From positions 1-64,000 of the forward strand of contig NBLN01000009.1 in assembly GCA_002084425.1 (NCBI GenBank): a DNA stretch of 64,000 nucleotides, given 5' to 3'. This document shows, one piece after another, positions 17,738 through 27,400 of the stretch (position 1 is the stretch's first letter; each line of letters starts with the position of its first letter). Position numbers and translations under genes: made by a program. Under the pieces are notes generated by a model, which saw only the letters and a list, made by a program, of their open reading frames with translations, was not told where the DNA came from and made no database searches. Source of the stretch: Desulfobacteraceae bacterium 4572_130 (GTDB lineage Bacteria > Desulfobacterota > Desulfobacteria > Desulfobacterales > Desulfobacteraceae).

Positions 17738-19164
17738 TTCTGAATTTTAATCTTTTTTATAATTACATTTAAGTTTTGTTTCGTTTTAATAGTATATGAA
17801 TGGTTATCACCTAATTCTTTTTTAAGTATGTTAAAAGACATCTGAAAATAATTATAAGCTTTTTTATAATCACCTATTTTCCCCCAAGTATTCCCAAGGT
17901 TATTCCAAATGATAGCAACTTTAATTGATTCTTGACCATAAATAATTAAATTAATCTCTAATGCTTGTTCATAGTTTTCAATTGCCTTTTCATATTTGCC
18001 CAAAGCTTCCCATGCCTCACCAAAATTATTCCAGTCTCTTGCTACTGCTGGATGTTCAGGTCCATAGGTTTTTAAGTCAGAATTTAAAGCTTTTTCAAGA
18101 TATTCAACTGCTTTTTCATATTTGCCAAGGAATCGCCATGCTGAACCAAGATTATTCCAAACTTTTGCTACTGCTGGATGTTCAGGTCCATAGGTTTTTA
18201 AGTCAGAATTTAAAGCTTTTTCAAGATATTCAACTGCTTTTTTATATTTGCCAAGGGATTGCCATGTTAAACCAAGATTATTCCAAACTTTTGCTACTGC
18301 TGGATGTTCAGGTCCATAGGTTTTTAAGTCAGAATTTAAAGCTTTTTCATAATATTCAATAGCCTTTTTATATTTGCCAAGGAATCGCCATACTGAACCA
18401 AGATTATTCCAATCCCTTGCTACATCAGGATGTTCATCACCATAGGTTTTTAAGCCAGAATTTAAAGCTTTTTCAAGATACTCAACTGCTTTTTTATATT
18501 TGCCAAGAGTAATAAAAATTAAACCTAATTGATTTAAATAAACACCATTTTCAGGATTATATTCACAAGCTTTTTCAAAGTAAAATAAAGCATTTTTATA
18601 TTCAAGTTTTAGTTCTTTAACTAGTCCTAATTCATAGGAACTTTGAGCAAGTTTATTATCAGCAATTTGATTTTTCTTTAAATCCTGTTTAAATGATTGT
18701 TCCAGTAATTTTTCAGCACCATCAAAATCACCATTGGATAATTTTTCATTTGCCTTTGCTATTAACTTGTCATCACCTGATCTTGCAACTAATCTTTTTT
18801 CAATTTCCTTATATTTGACTTTCCATTCTGCTATAAGTTTTTCTTTGTCTTGAATTGCAATATCTTTTTCATCAAGAAGTTCTGCTAATCTTTCATAAGC
18901 CCTTGAAGGGATATCAATTTTTGCATCATTTATTGTTATTGTACTATTATGCTCAACAATTACAGTTTTTATAAGTGAATACAAAAATAGTATTAAAGCA
19001 GCTATCATGATTGTTATAGCAGTCATTGTTATTGTACTATTATGCTCAACAATTACAGTTTTTATAAGTGAATACAAAACTGGTATTAAAGCAGCTATCA
19101 TGATTGTTATAGCAGTCATTTTTGCAACTTTGATTGCTGGATTATTTTTATCATTATTTGTCAT
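17734..19164 (-). CDS. Membrane-anchored TPR protein (kinesin-light-chain-type repeats)
   Basis: 476 residues. The N-terminus contains two near-identical hydrophobic helices, each within a 31-residue unit starting MTAITIMIAALI, made by a 93-bp tandem duplication. A short coiled coil follows (KEKLIAEWKVKYKEIEKRL), then about seven TPRs of 42 residues. The central ones are almost identical (DLKTYGPEHPAVAK, WNNLGSAWRFLGKY), of the kinesin-light-chain/TPR_12 kind. Such repeats mediate protein-protein contact; no catalytic domain is present. The near-identity of neighbouring repeats points to recent expansion and makes this region prone to assembly collapse. Confidence 0.85.
   Translation of the reverse strand: MTNNDKNNPAIKVAKMTAITIMIAALIPVLYSLIKTVIVEHNSTITMTAITIMIAALILFLYSLIKTVIVEHNSTITINDAKIDIPSRAYERLAELLDEKDIAIQDKEKLIAEWKVKYKEIEKRLVARSGDDKLIAKANEKLSNGDFDGAEKLLEQSFKQDLKKNQIADNKLAQSSYELGLVKELKLEYKNALFYFEKACEYNPENGVYLNQLGLIFITLGKYKKAVEYLEKALNSGLKTYGDEHPDVARDWNNLGSVWRFLGKYKKAIEYYEKALNSDLKTYGPEHPAVAKVWNNLGLTWQSLGKYKKAVEYLEKALNSDLKTYGPEHPAVAKVWNNLGSAWRFLGKYEKAVEYLEKALNSDLKTYGPEHPAVARDWNNFGEAWEALGKYEKAIENYEQALEINLIIYGQESIKVAIIWNNLGNTWGKIGDYKKAYNYFQMSFNILKKELGDNHSYTIKTKQNLNVIIKKIKIQK
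18934..19119 (-). repeat. 93-bp tandem duplication inside the TPR gene
   Basis: Two consecutive 93-bp copies (starting TGTTATTGTACTATTATGCT at 18934 and 19027) differ at only a few bases. They encode two copies of a 31-residue segment containing one membrane helix, so the duplication keeps the frame and turns a one-pass anchor into a two-pass hairpin. Confidence 0.9.
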
Positions 19165-19211
19165 AATTAATTCTTAATTAAAGATAAATTGGCAATTATT
19201 CAGCACATTAT

Positions 19212-19343
19212 ATTCTCATTTCCATGCTCCAGCGTGGAAATGTATATATAGACGCTCCAGAGTTGAATTTTAGCTTTTAAATATCTAAATAATAAATACT
19301 CTTTGGGTACCCGTTCCAACGCTGGAGCATTGGAACGAGATAA
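19212..19343 (-). repeat. MITE-like palindromic element
   Basis: A non-coding block of about 130 bp with imperfect terminal inverted repeats: TCTCATTTCCATGCTCCAGC at the left and, on the other strand, TCTCGTTCCAATGCTCCAGC at the right. Each end folds by itself (CATTTCCA...TGGAAATG; GTTCCAA...TTGGAAC). The middle contains GACGCTCCAGAG. I recall GCTCCAGCGTGGGAACG-type elements from other Desulfobacterota genomes. The chance ORF across it is not credible. Confidence 0.65.
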
Positions 19344-19407
19344 ATTCACATTATAACAAAATAAAATTATTTTTATCATTATTGGGGATAATATTTCTTT
19401 TCTCACT

Positions 19408-19550
19408 TAAAATATAAAGTCCTTTTCGTGTAATTTCGTGTTTTTCGTAGTTAAGTAGTTATCGTTAATTGGAACGAAATCATTTATCTTACATTTTAAA
19501 AATATAAAGTCCTTTTTGTATAATTTCGTGTTTTTCGTAGTTAAGTAGTT
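19408..19550 (+). repeat. Two 53-bp direct repeats, 90-bp period
   Basis: AATATAAAGTCCTTTT is followed by TAATTTCGTGTTTTTCGTAG and TTAAGTAGTT in both copies (19408-19460 and 19498-19550), separated by 37 nt containing GGAACGAAATC. A diverged inverted relative (AACCACGAAAAATAC ... GATTTCGTG) lies at 63258-63310, so this is a dispersed family. No gene is visible between 19165 and 19592. Confidence 0.75.
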
Positions 19551-19592
19551 GTAATTAAATGATTAAGTAATTATTCACAAAATAGATAATTT

Positions 19593-22500
19593 TTACAAAG
19601 CCATATCAATCATAGCCATAATTTGTTTATCACTAAATCCCATTATTTCACTGGCATTATTCTGGCAGACAACTGCACACATACCACATGCCTGACATGC
19701 TGCATTATCAACAATAATTTTATTAAGTGATTCATCATATGTCCTTGCATTATAAGGACAAATATCAACACATCTTTGACATTGCACACATAAAGAATGA
19801 TGTACCTTTGAAATTGTACCAGCTGTATAAATTGTTTCATTACAAAGACAAGCATGAGCTTTTTGACTGGCTGCTTCAGCCTGTAAAATCGCATCTTTTA
19901 AAAACATAGGCGAATGAGCAGTTCCTGCAAGAAAAAATCCTGTTTTTTGAAATTCAATGGGACGCCATTTTGAATCAGCTTCAACAAAAAATCCATCTTC
20001 ATTAATTGGAACATTAAATATTTTTCCAAGTTGTTTATTAGAAGTTTCAGAAGCAATTCCAGTTGAAAGTATTAAAAAATCACAAGATATTTTAACTTGT
20101 GAATTTAAAACATGTTCCTTAAATGCAACAACAGGTTTATCATCTATAATTTCAACTTCAGGTTTATTATTAAGAGTATAATTTACAAAAATAATTCCTT
20201 GTGCCCGTGCCTTTGTATAATATTGTTCAAAAAAACCATAAGTCATAATATCTCTGTATAAAATAAAAATTCTTATATCAGGATTTTTTTCCTTTATTTT
20301 AAGAGCATTTTCAATTGCTCCTATACAGCAAATACGACTGCAATATCCTTGTTTTTCCTTTTCTTTTCCAATTTCTCCAGAACTAATTTCTCTTGACCCA
20401 ACACATTGAATCATAACAATATTTTCAGCATTTTCTATGTTAATTTCTTTTGTTTCAAGTCCTTGTTTAAGTTCATTTTGTGTTAAAATTTTATCTGAAT
20501 TTTTATATTCATATTCTTGTGTTTCACTTTTTAAAGCACCTGTTGCAAGTATTGCAGCACCATGATTTAAATATGTACTTTTTTCTTTAATATTATCTGT
20601 AATTCTTGATTTAAAATTTCCAAGACTTCCCTTAGTTTCCGTTACTTCACAATTTAAATGAATAATAATATTTTTATGTTCAAAAACTTTAATTTGAAGA
20701 TCCTTTCCCATTGAAACAGGTTTAAGCCCCTCTATTGTATTCTCAATATGATTTCCTGCATATCCTCCAAGTTTGTCTGATTTTTCTATTAAATGAACAT
20801 TTATATTTTTATTCGCAAGAGCAAGTGCTGAATACATTCCAGCAATTCCTCCACCAACAACAAGTACAGTTTGATTAATTTCAAGGGGTTCAACATAAAG
20901 AGCAGGTTTAAATTTTAGATTTTCAATTCTTGCTTTAATTTCATTTAATGCCTGTTTTGTCCAATTAATATCTGGCATGGTTTCATCAGTTTGAACACTT
21001 TTATAAATAAGAGATGCAAGATCAAATATTTCAATTAAAGAAGATATAAATCCTGCTTTTTTTGCAAGATTTTTTAAGGATTTTCTATAAATAAAAGGCT
21101 GGCAAAGCCCCATTAACAAACGATTGCATTTTGATTTTTCAAGTAAATTAATTAGCTCTTGTTTTCCATTATCATTGCAAGCTGTATCAATTATATTTAC
21201 TTCTCCAACTTGATTTAAGGTCTGCAATTTTTTTTTAAGCATATTAAAATCAATATTGGTTTTACTTTCTTTTTCACTGCATTTACATAAAACAACAGAT
21301 ATAAGAGGCAGATCTCTTTCAACAGTTTTTGGTTCAGAAATCACCTTTTGTTCAATAACTGCAACATCTAATGTTGATAAAAGAGAACTTGCCTTTCCAG
21401 CTGCTGCAATACCACTTGATACAGCTTCACTAATATCAGTTAAACCCATTAAAGAACCACATATAAACACACCAGGCTTATTAAGTTCTATTTTGTTATA
21501 TTCCTTGGTTGGAATAAGTCCTTGAGAAGTTAATTTAAAATTAAAAAGCTTGGCTATTTGTTCATAATCTTGTTTAAAAATTTGTCCTGTAGATAAAACA
21601 ACCATATCATAGGTTTCAGTAAAAAATTCATTTGTTTTAGGATCAAAATATCTAATTAAAAGGCTTTTGTCTGGATTAAGCATAACTCCCTGAACCCGAC
21701 ATCTAATAAGTTTTACATTATGTTCATTAACTGCTTTTTCCTTATATCTATAAAAGTCTTTTCCAAATGTGCGCATATCCATATAAAAAATAGTTGTTTC
21801 AACATTTTTTCCTGCTTTTTCCTTGGCAAGAACTGCTTCCTTTAGGGCAAACATGCAGCAAATAGAAGAACAATAATCTCTTTTTTGCCTTTTATTTCTT
21901 GAGCCCATGCACTGAATCCATGCAATTTTTTCAGCTGGTTTGTTATCAGATGGACGCTTTATTATACCTTTATTATTATAATTGGTATTATCATAAGTAC
22001 CAGTTCCACTTATAATTCGTTCAAACGCAAGAGAAGATACTACATCTTTAGATACTGCATAGGATTTTACATCTTCAAATTCTTTTGTATTATAAAGTTT
22101 GACACCAGAGGCAAGAATAATAGCATGAACTTCTTTTTCAAGGATTTCATGTTCTGCATTAAGATTAATAGCATTTGTTGGACAGATTTTTACGCATTCA
22201 TCACATTTAGTACAAATATCCATGTCTATTAAAAGCATTTCAGGAGTGCTATATGGAACAGGCTGATAAACAGCTTTTCGTTTAGTTAATCCATGATTAA
22301 ATTCATCATGTTTTTCAATGGGACAAACCTTAATACATTTACCAAGTCCATTACATTTATCTGTATCTATATATCTTGCTTTTTTTTGAAGCTGAATTTT
22401 GTAATTGCCTGCATCACCTTCAACTTTTACAAGTTTTGTAAAAGGCAGTATTTCAATATTTTCATGGAACAAACCTTTACGCATACAGTACTGGGAGGCA

Positions 22501-22712
22501 TATTCCCTGCCAATCATAGGAAGTATTCTGCACATACCACAATGATCTGTTGGAAATTGATGATCAAGTTTTGCAAGAATTCCACCAATTTGAGGTGATG
22601 AATCAGTTAGTAAAACTTTGTATCCAATATCAGCAAGCTCTAAACTTGCCTTAATTCCAGAAATTCCTGCACCTGTAACAAGCACTGTACCTGTCTGCTT
22701 TTTTTCTGCCAT
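19593..22712 (-). CDS. hdrA: Double-length HdrA-like flavoprotein
   Basis: 1039 residues comprising two HdrA units. Unit 1: FAD motif VTGAGISGIKASLEL (about 13), CGMCRILP, a ferredoxin pair in which the first motif reads CNGLGKCIKVCP (Leu where the second Cys is expected) and the second is intact (CTKCDECVKICP), then CMGSR...YCSSICC. Unit 2: an HdrA N-terminal-like linker domain (about 460-640), FAD motif VVGGGIAGMYSALAL, CVGSR...YCSRICC, and a C-terminal 2[4Fe-4S] domain (CVQCQRCVDICP, CQACGMCAVVC). The HdrA family performs flavin-based bifurcation or confurcation. The partners HdrC and HdrB follow beyond the TPR insertion. AGCAGGAG precedes the ATG. Confidence 0.9.
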   Translation of the reverse strand: MAEKKQTGTVLVTGAGISGIKASLELADIGYKVLLTDSSPQIGGILAKLDHQFPTDHCGMCRILPMIGREYASQYCMRKGLFHENIEILPFTKLVKVEGDAGNYKIQLQKKARYIDTDKCNGLGKCIKVCPIEKHDEFNHGLTKRKAVYQPVPYSTPEMLLIDMDICTKCDECVKICPTNAINLNAEHEILEKEVHAIILASGVKLYNTKEFEDVKSYAVSKDVVSSLAFERIISGTGTYDNTNYNNKGIIKRPSDNKPAEKIAWIQCMGSRNKRQKRDYCSSICCMFALKEAVLAKEKAGKNVETTIFYMDMRTFGKDFYRYKEKAVNEHNVKLIRCRVQGVMLNPDKSLLIRYFDPKTNEFFTETYDMVVLSTGQIFKQDYEQIAKLFNFKLTSQGLIPTKEYNKIELNKPGVFICGSLMGLTDISEAVSSGIAAAGKASSLLSTLDVAVIEQKVISEPKTVERDLPLISVVLCKCSEKESKTNIDFNMLKKKLQTLNQVGEVNIIDTACNDNGKQELINLLEKSKCNRLLMGLCQPFIYRKSLKNLAKKAGFISSLIEIFDLASLIYKSVQTDETMPDINWTKQALNEIKARIENLKFKPALYVEPLEINQTVLVVGGGIAGMYSALALANKNINVHLIEKSDKLGGYAGNHIENTIEGLKPVSMGKDLQIKVFEHKNIIIHLNCEVTETKGSLGNFKSRITDNIKEKSTYLNHGAAILATGALKSETQEYEYKNSDKILTQNELKQGLETKEINIENAENIVMIQCVGSREISSGEIGKEKEKQGYCSRICCIGAIENALKIKEKNPDIRIFILYRDIMTYGFFEQYYTKARAQGIIFVNYTLNNKPEVEIIDDKPVVAFKEHVLNSQVKISCDFLILSTGIASETSNKQLGKIFNVPINEDGFFVEADSKWRPIEFQKTGFFLAGTAHSPMFLKDAILQAEAASQKAHACLCNETIYTAGTISKVHHSLCVQCQRCVDICPYNARTYDESLNKIIVDNAACQACGMCAVVCQNNASEIMGFSDKQIMAMIDMAL

Positions 22713-22736
22713 AATATAAACTCCTGCTATTTTACC

Positions 22737-23879
22737 CTATTTTACCTGTCCTGTAACTTCAACAAACTCATCATGATCAAAAATAGTTAATGGCTGTGCC
22801 TCATCAAAAGCTCTTCCTGCCTGATAATCAAAACGATCTTGGGTTTTATTTGCAACAGTTCTAAAAACAGGCATAAGATCAATATCATTGGGGCAGGCAC
22901 TAGTGCATTGACCACAGCCAACACAAAATAAACTCATATGAGACATACGGGTTAAATGATAAAATGTTGTGTCAGCAGGCATTTTAAGCGTTCCAAAACT
23001 ATCTGCCCATGCCATATATTGATCTCCATTGTGCCTAAATGTATCTGTTACAAAAACGCATTCTTTGCAATAGCATACAGGGCATGCAACCCTGCAATTA
23101 TAGCAGTTAATGCAGGCAGCAAATCTTTTTTCAAGATCATCAAAACTATTGCTTGATTCTCTGTATTCTTCAAAAGCTTTATCTCTTGCATTAATTCGTT
23201 CTTTTATAAGTTTTTTTACTGTATTACTGGAACTTGCTGGAACAGAGTCATTTAAATCAATTCCTGCTTTTTCAAGGGCTTTATCACCTTTTAAACTAAG
23301 GCTTTCAATATAAAGAGCATCAGAGCCAGTATCAATAATACACAATCTTAAATCAACATTATCAGGTCTTGGAAATTCGCAGATTTTACAAGCTTTGGAA
23401 ATATCATAATCATTATTTTGAGTATTTCCTGCAACACCTTTTTCAATAAAGGATTCAGATGTTTCACCTTGTTCTTGAAATTTTAAAAAATCAAGATTTT
23501 CATATCTTCCAATACAATCAATTCCAATAAGTAATACATCATCAAGATTTGCCTGTTTAAGTTTAACAAGTTCAACTAAGGCTCTGATTTCGCAGGATCT
23601 TAAAATCATTGCAACTTTTCTGTTTGAAGGTTTTGCTGTAATTGAAGATGCAATCTTTGCTCCATTTACAGGAACAACCGGGGCAAAGGGATCAATAGAA
23701 TCAATAGCTTTAATATTGGAATTTTTCGTAACAAGAGTTTGCATTACTCCTTTATTGGGCTGGGTCATGGGAGCAAGCAGGGCGTCTATTGCATTTTTTT
23801 CAATCATTTTTTTGAAAAAATCAGCCAGTTCCTTATTAAGTTCACCTTTTTTAAAGGATAATTTTATGGATTTTGACAT
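22737..23879 (-). CDS. FdhB/FrhB-like iron-sulfur flavoprotein
   Basis: 380 residues related to the beta subunits of F420-dependent formate dehydrogenase and hydrogenase (FdhB/FrhB), also found as partner proteins of HdrA/MvhD in sulfate reducers. Visible features are an N-terminal segment with NGAKIASSI and AMILRSCEIRALVELVKL, a CIGRYEN stretch, a CKICEFPRPDN motif, and a C-terminal Fe-S region, CINCYNCRVACPVCYCKEC plus CVGCGQCTSACPNDIDL. It probably holds FAD and several [4Fe-4S] clusters and injects electrons into the neighbouring HdrA. The electron donor is not evident; no formate dehydrogenase or hydrogenase catalytic gene is in the window. GGAGAAC precedes the ATG. Confidence 0.75.
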   Translation of the reverse strand: MSKSIKLSFKKGELNKELADFFKKMIEKNAIDALLAPMTQPNKGVMQTLVTKNSNIKAIDSIDPFAPVVPVNGAKIASSITAKPSNRKVAMILRSCEIRALVELVKLKQANLDDVLLIGIDCIGRYENLDFLKFQEQGETSESFIEKGVAGNTQNNDYDISKACKICEFPRPDNVDLRLCIIDTGSDALYIESLSLKGDKALEKAGIDLNDSVPASSSNTVKKLIKERINARDKAFEEYRESSNSFDDLEKRFAACINCYNCRVACPVCYCKECVFVTDTFRHNGDQYMAWADSFGTLKMPADTTFYHLTRMSHMSLFCVGCGQCTSACPNDIDLMPVFRTVANKTQDRFDYQAGRAFDEAQPLTIFDHDEFVEVTGQVK

Positions 23880-23946
23880 TTTTATATGTTCTCCGTTTAT
23901 CTTATTCTATAATTTGGTCTTTAATTAGAATTTTCGGAATTTTTTC

Positions 23947-24012
23947 TTTTTTTATGTTTTGTTATAAGACAAATTAAGAATCCAAAACCAGATCTGCTTT
24001 ATGGGATTTATT
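23947..24012 (+). repeat. Dispersed repeat, copy D (supplies a C-terminus)
   Basis: The 3' two-thirds of the repeat family (TTTATGTTTTGTTATAAGAC ... CCAGATCTGCTTTATGGGA). The minus-strand mvhD reading frame runs into it: the last ten codons, SHKADLVLDS, and the TAA at 23974 are repeat sequence. The 5' part of the element is missing. Confidence 0.75.
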
Positions 24013-24414
24013 AAGAGGGCTTGGGCCAAGTTTAATAAGCTTATCAGTCATTTCATTTACAACTTCCTGCAGCATATTTCCTTCACTTGCTGCAATCCAG
24101 CGAAGCCAGAATCGCCTTTCATCAATCCCATATTGTTTAAGAATTTCTGTAAGCATTGCAACTCGCCTTCTTGCTTTTAGATTACCATTTATATAATGGC
24201 AGTCTCCGGGCCAGCATCCGCCAATTAACACTCCATCAACACCATTTAAAAAAGCTTTAATTACATATTTGGGATCAACCATTCCACTGCACATAACCCG
24301 AATGATTTTAATATTAGGGGGATATGACAGACGAGATGTACCAGCTAGATCAGCAGCAGTAAAAGTACACCAGTTACAAAAAAATCCCACTATTTTTGGT
24401 TCAAACTCGCTCAT
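23974..24414 (-). CDS. mvhD: MvhD-like hydrogenase/HdrA iron-sulfur subunit
   Basis: 146 residues. It starts MSEFEPKIVGFFCNWC; the longer frame upstream was rejected because AGGAGG lies just before this ATG. Conserved cysteines of the FrhD/MvhD [2Fe-2S] family are seen in FFCNWCTFTAADLAG, VMCSGMVD and GGCWPGDCHYINGN. MvhD normally hands electrons from a hydrogenase or dehydrogenase to HdrA; here it lies directly after the HdrA-GltD chimera and before the FdhB-like gene, so it probably bridges those two. The last ten residues are encoded by repeat copy D, an acquired tail. No selenocysteine codon is present. Confidence 0.9.
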   Translation of the reverse strand: MSEFEPKIVGFFCNWCTFTAADLAGTSRLSYPPNIKIIRVMCSGMVDPKYVIKAFLNGVDGVLIGGCWPGDCHYINGNLKARRRVAMLTEILKQYGIDERRFWLRWIAASEGNMLQEVVNEMTDKLIKLGPSPLNKSHKADLVLDS

Positions 24415-24427
24415 CTTATAACTCCTC

Positions 24428-27400
24428 CTAGTTGAGTAATAATCCATCAATTTCAGCAAAAATCTGCTTATCAGTAAAATGTCTCACTTTTGCAGCACCG
24501 CTTGGGCAATGACCTGCACAACTTCCGCAACCCTTGCATACAGCACTGTTCACTTCTGAGACATTTTTAAATTCATTGTATTCAATAGCTGAATAAGGAC
24601 AAAGTCCAATACATACTTGACATCCCACACAAATATCTGGATCAATATAGGAAATCATTGGTGGAACTTCAACTTCTCCTTTTGCACTTAATGCAAGGCA
24701 TTCTGCTGCTGCTCCCTTTGCCTGAGCTACAGTATCTGGAATATCTTTTGGACCCTGGCATGCTCCTGCAAGAAAAACTCCGCTTGATGGTGTGGAAACA
24801 GGTGCAAGTTTAGGATGTTCTTCCTGAAAAAAACCATCAGCTCCAATACCAATTCCAAATTTACGCATAACCTCTTCAGCATTGGATCTTGGTTCCATTG
24901 CTGTACAAAGAATAACCATTTCAACTTCAATAGAAAGCATTCTTGCTGAAAGTGTATCTTCTGCTGTAACTGTAAGAATTCCATTGCTGTCTTGTGTAAT
25001 GGAACCTGCTTTTCCCCTTATCATTTTAACGCCTTCTTCCTGAACTTTTTTAAAGAATTCTTCATATCCCTTTCCAAAACACCGCATATCAATGTAAAAA
25101 TTATAAACTATAGTGTCATGTCCGCATTTGTCTTTTAAAAGATGAGCATATTTTAAGGCATACATACAGCAGGTGCGGGAACAATATTCATGATAATTAA
25201 TATCACGACTTCCAATGCAGTGAAGAATTGCAACGCTTTTAGGAGGATCTGTAAATTTCATGGGATCATTTAAATCACGCTTTAAAAATTTTCCGGAAGT
25301 TGGGCCTGTAGCATTTGATAATCGTTCAAATTCAAGGTTTGTAAAAACATTTGTATATTTGCCATAGCCATATTGTTTCATAGGGCTTGGATTAAGGGGA
25401 TCAAACCCTGTAGCAATAATTATGGAACCAGCATCAATAATTTGTTTTTCATCTTTTACATTATGATCAATGGCTTCAGCTTTACATTGATCAACACAAA
25501 GCTTGCATTCACAACACCCTCCACAATTAAGGCATTTTAAAGCATCTTTTTGTGCTGATGTTTCATCAAGTCCAAGATCAACTTCATTAAAAGAATTTTT
25601 TCTTGCATCAGGTTCAATAAAAACAGGTTTACCACGCTCAACAATATTTATATCTTCTGGTATAGGTAAAAAATCTTGTTTTTCTTGATTTGAAATTTGC
25701 TGCTCTCTATTTTCCTGTTCTTTTTCTTGTTCAAATAATTCCATTTTATTATTTAAATATCTTTCAATAGCTTTAACAGCTTTATGACCTCCTGCAATTG
25801 CCTCAATTACTGTAGCAGGTCCTGTTACAGAATCACCTGCTGCAAAAACTCCTGGTTCTGATGTCTGCATAGTAACAGGATTAACATTAAAAGTTCCCCA
25901 GGATGTTAATTTAATATTTGTATCTTTTATAACAGGTGCTGTTTCAACTTTTTGACCAATAGCAGGAATTATCATATTACAGTGAATAATATATTCACTA
26001 TTCTCAATTGGAACAGGTCTTCGTCTGCCGCTTTTATCACTTGGGCCAAGTTCATTTTTAATACATTCAATACCAATAACTTTATTATTTTCAGTTATTA
26101 CTTTTTTAGGTCCTACAAGAGTTATAAATTCAATGCCTTCCTCTTTTGCACCTTTAATTTCTTCATGATCTGCCGGCATTTCTTTTTCTGTTCTGCGATA
26201 AACAATTGATACAGTTTCAGCTCCTGATCGTATGGCAACTCTGGCTGCATCCATTGCAACATTTCCACCGCCAATAACAACAACATGTTTTTTTGCAGAT
26301 CCAGCATTTTCAAGATTTTCTCTGCGTAAAAAAGGAACTGCATCCACAACTCCAAAAGCATCTTCATTTTCAATGTTCATAGGCACAGGCACATGAGCAC
26401 CTATTCCAAGAAATACTGCATCAAATCCCTGCTCTTTTAAACTTGTCAGAGTGAAATCTTTTCCTAAAAAAGTATTTGTTTTAAGTTCAATACCTGTGGA
26501 AAGGATATTGTTAATTTCCTTATCAAGTATAACAGGAGGAAGTCTGTAATCAGGAATACCTGTTCTAAGCATTCCACCTGGTTTTTCCATTCCTTCAAAA
26601 ATTGTTACTTTAAATCCTTTTAATCTTAAATAATATGCAACAGTAAGTCCTGCAGGGCCTGAACCAATAACAGCAATGTGCTTATCTATTTCCTTAACTT
26701 CAGGTTTTGGCACATCTTCAAATTTTCCATTATCAGCAGCAAATCTTTTTAAATCCCTAATTGAAACAGGGGAGTCTATTAATGCTCTTCTACAGTCAGT
26801 TTCACATGGATGGGGGCATACTCTTCCAAGAACTCCGGGCAAAGGAAGACGTTCCATAATAATATTAAGTGCTTGTTGATAATTACCCGCTTTAACCATT
26901 TGTACATACCCTTGTACATTTGTTTGTGCAGGGCATGAAGTTTTACATGGTGAAGTTGTTCTTTTATCAATAACATATCTTACAGGTACAGCCTGAGGAA
27001 AAGAAATATAAATAGCTTTTCTCATTTTTGTATTAACATCCCATTCATTGGGCATTTCAACAGGACATACTTTTGCACAGTCTCCGCATCCTGTACAATT
27101 AGATTTTATATATCTTGCTTTTTTATTTACAGTAACTTTAAAATTTCCTACAAAACCACTAACATGTTCAACCTCAGCATAAGTCATAAGCTCAACATTT
27201 TTTTCTTGAGCAACGGCAACCATTTTAGGAGTACCAATACATGCTGCACAATCTAAGGTTGGAAAAGTTTTATCATATTGTAACATATGACCGCCTACTG
27301 TTGGCTGTTTTTCAATTAAATATGCTTTAAAACCTGAACTTGCTATATCAAGAGAAGCCTGCATCCCTGCAATTCCTCCCCCAACAACAATAGTATTGGA

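Noticed and set aside
17961-18480. Regular ~126-bp repeats that could look like a CRISPR or satellite array
   Set aside because: They are in frame inside the TPR gene and encode 42-residue TPR units; there are no short repeats with unique spacers and no cas genes.
19200-19406. 68-codon minus-strand ORF over the MITE-like element
   Set aside because: It spans palindromic repeat sequence, lacks a ribosome site and has no protein-like pattern.
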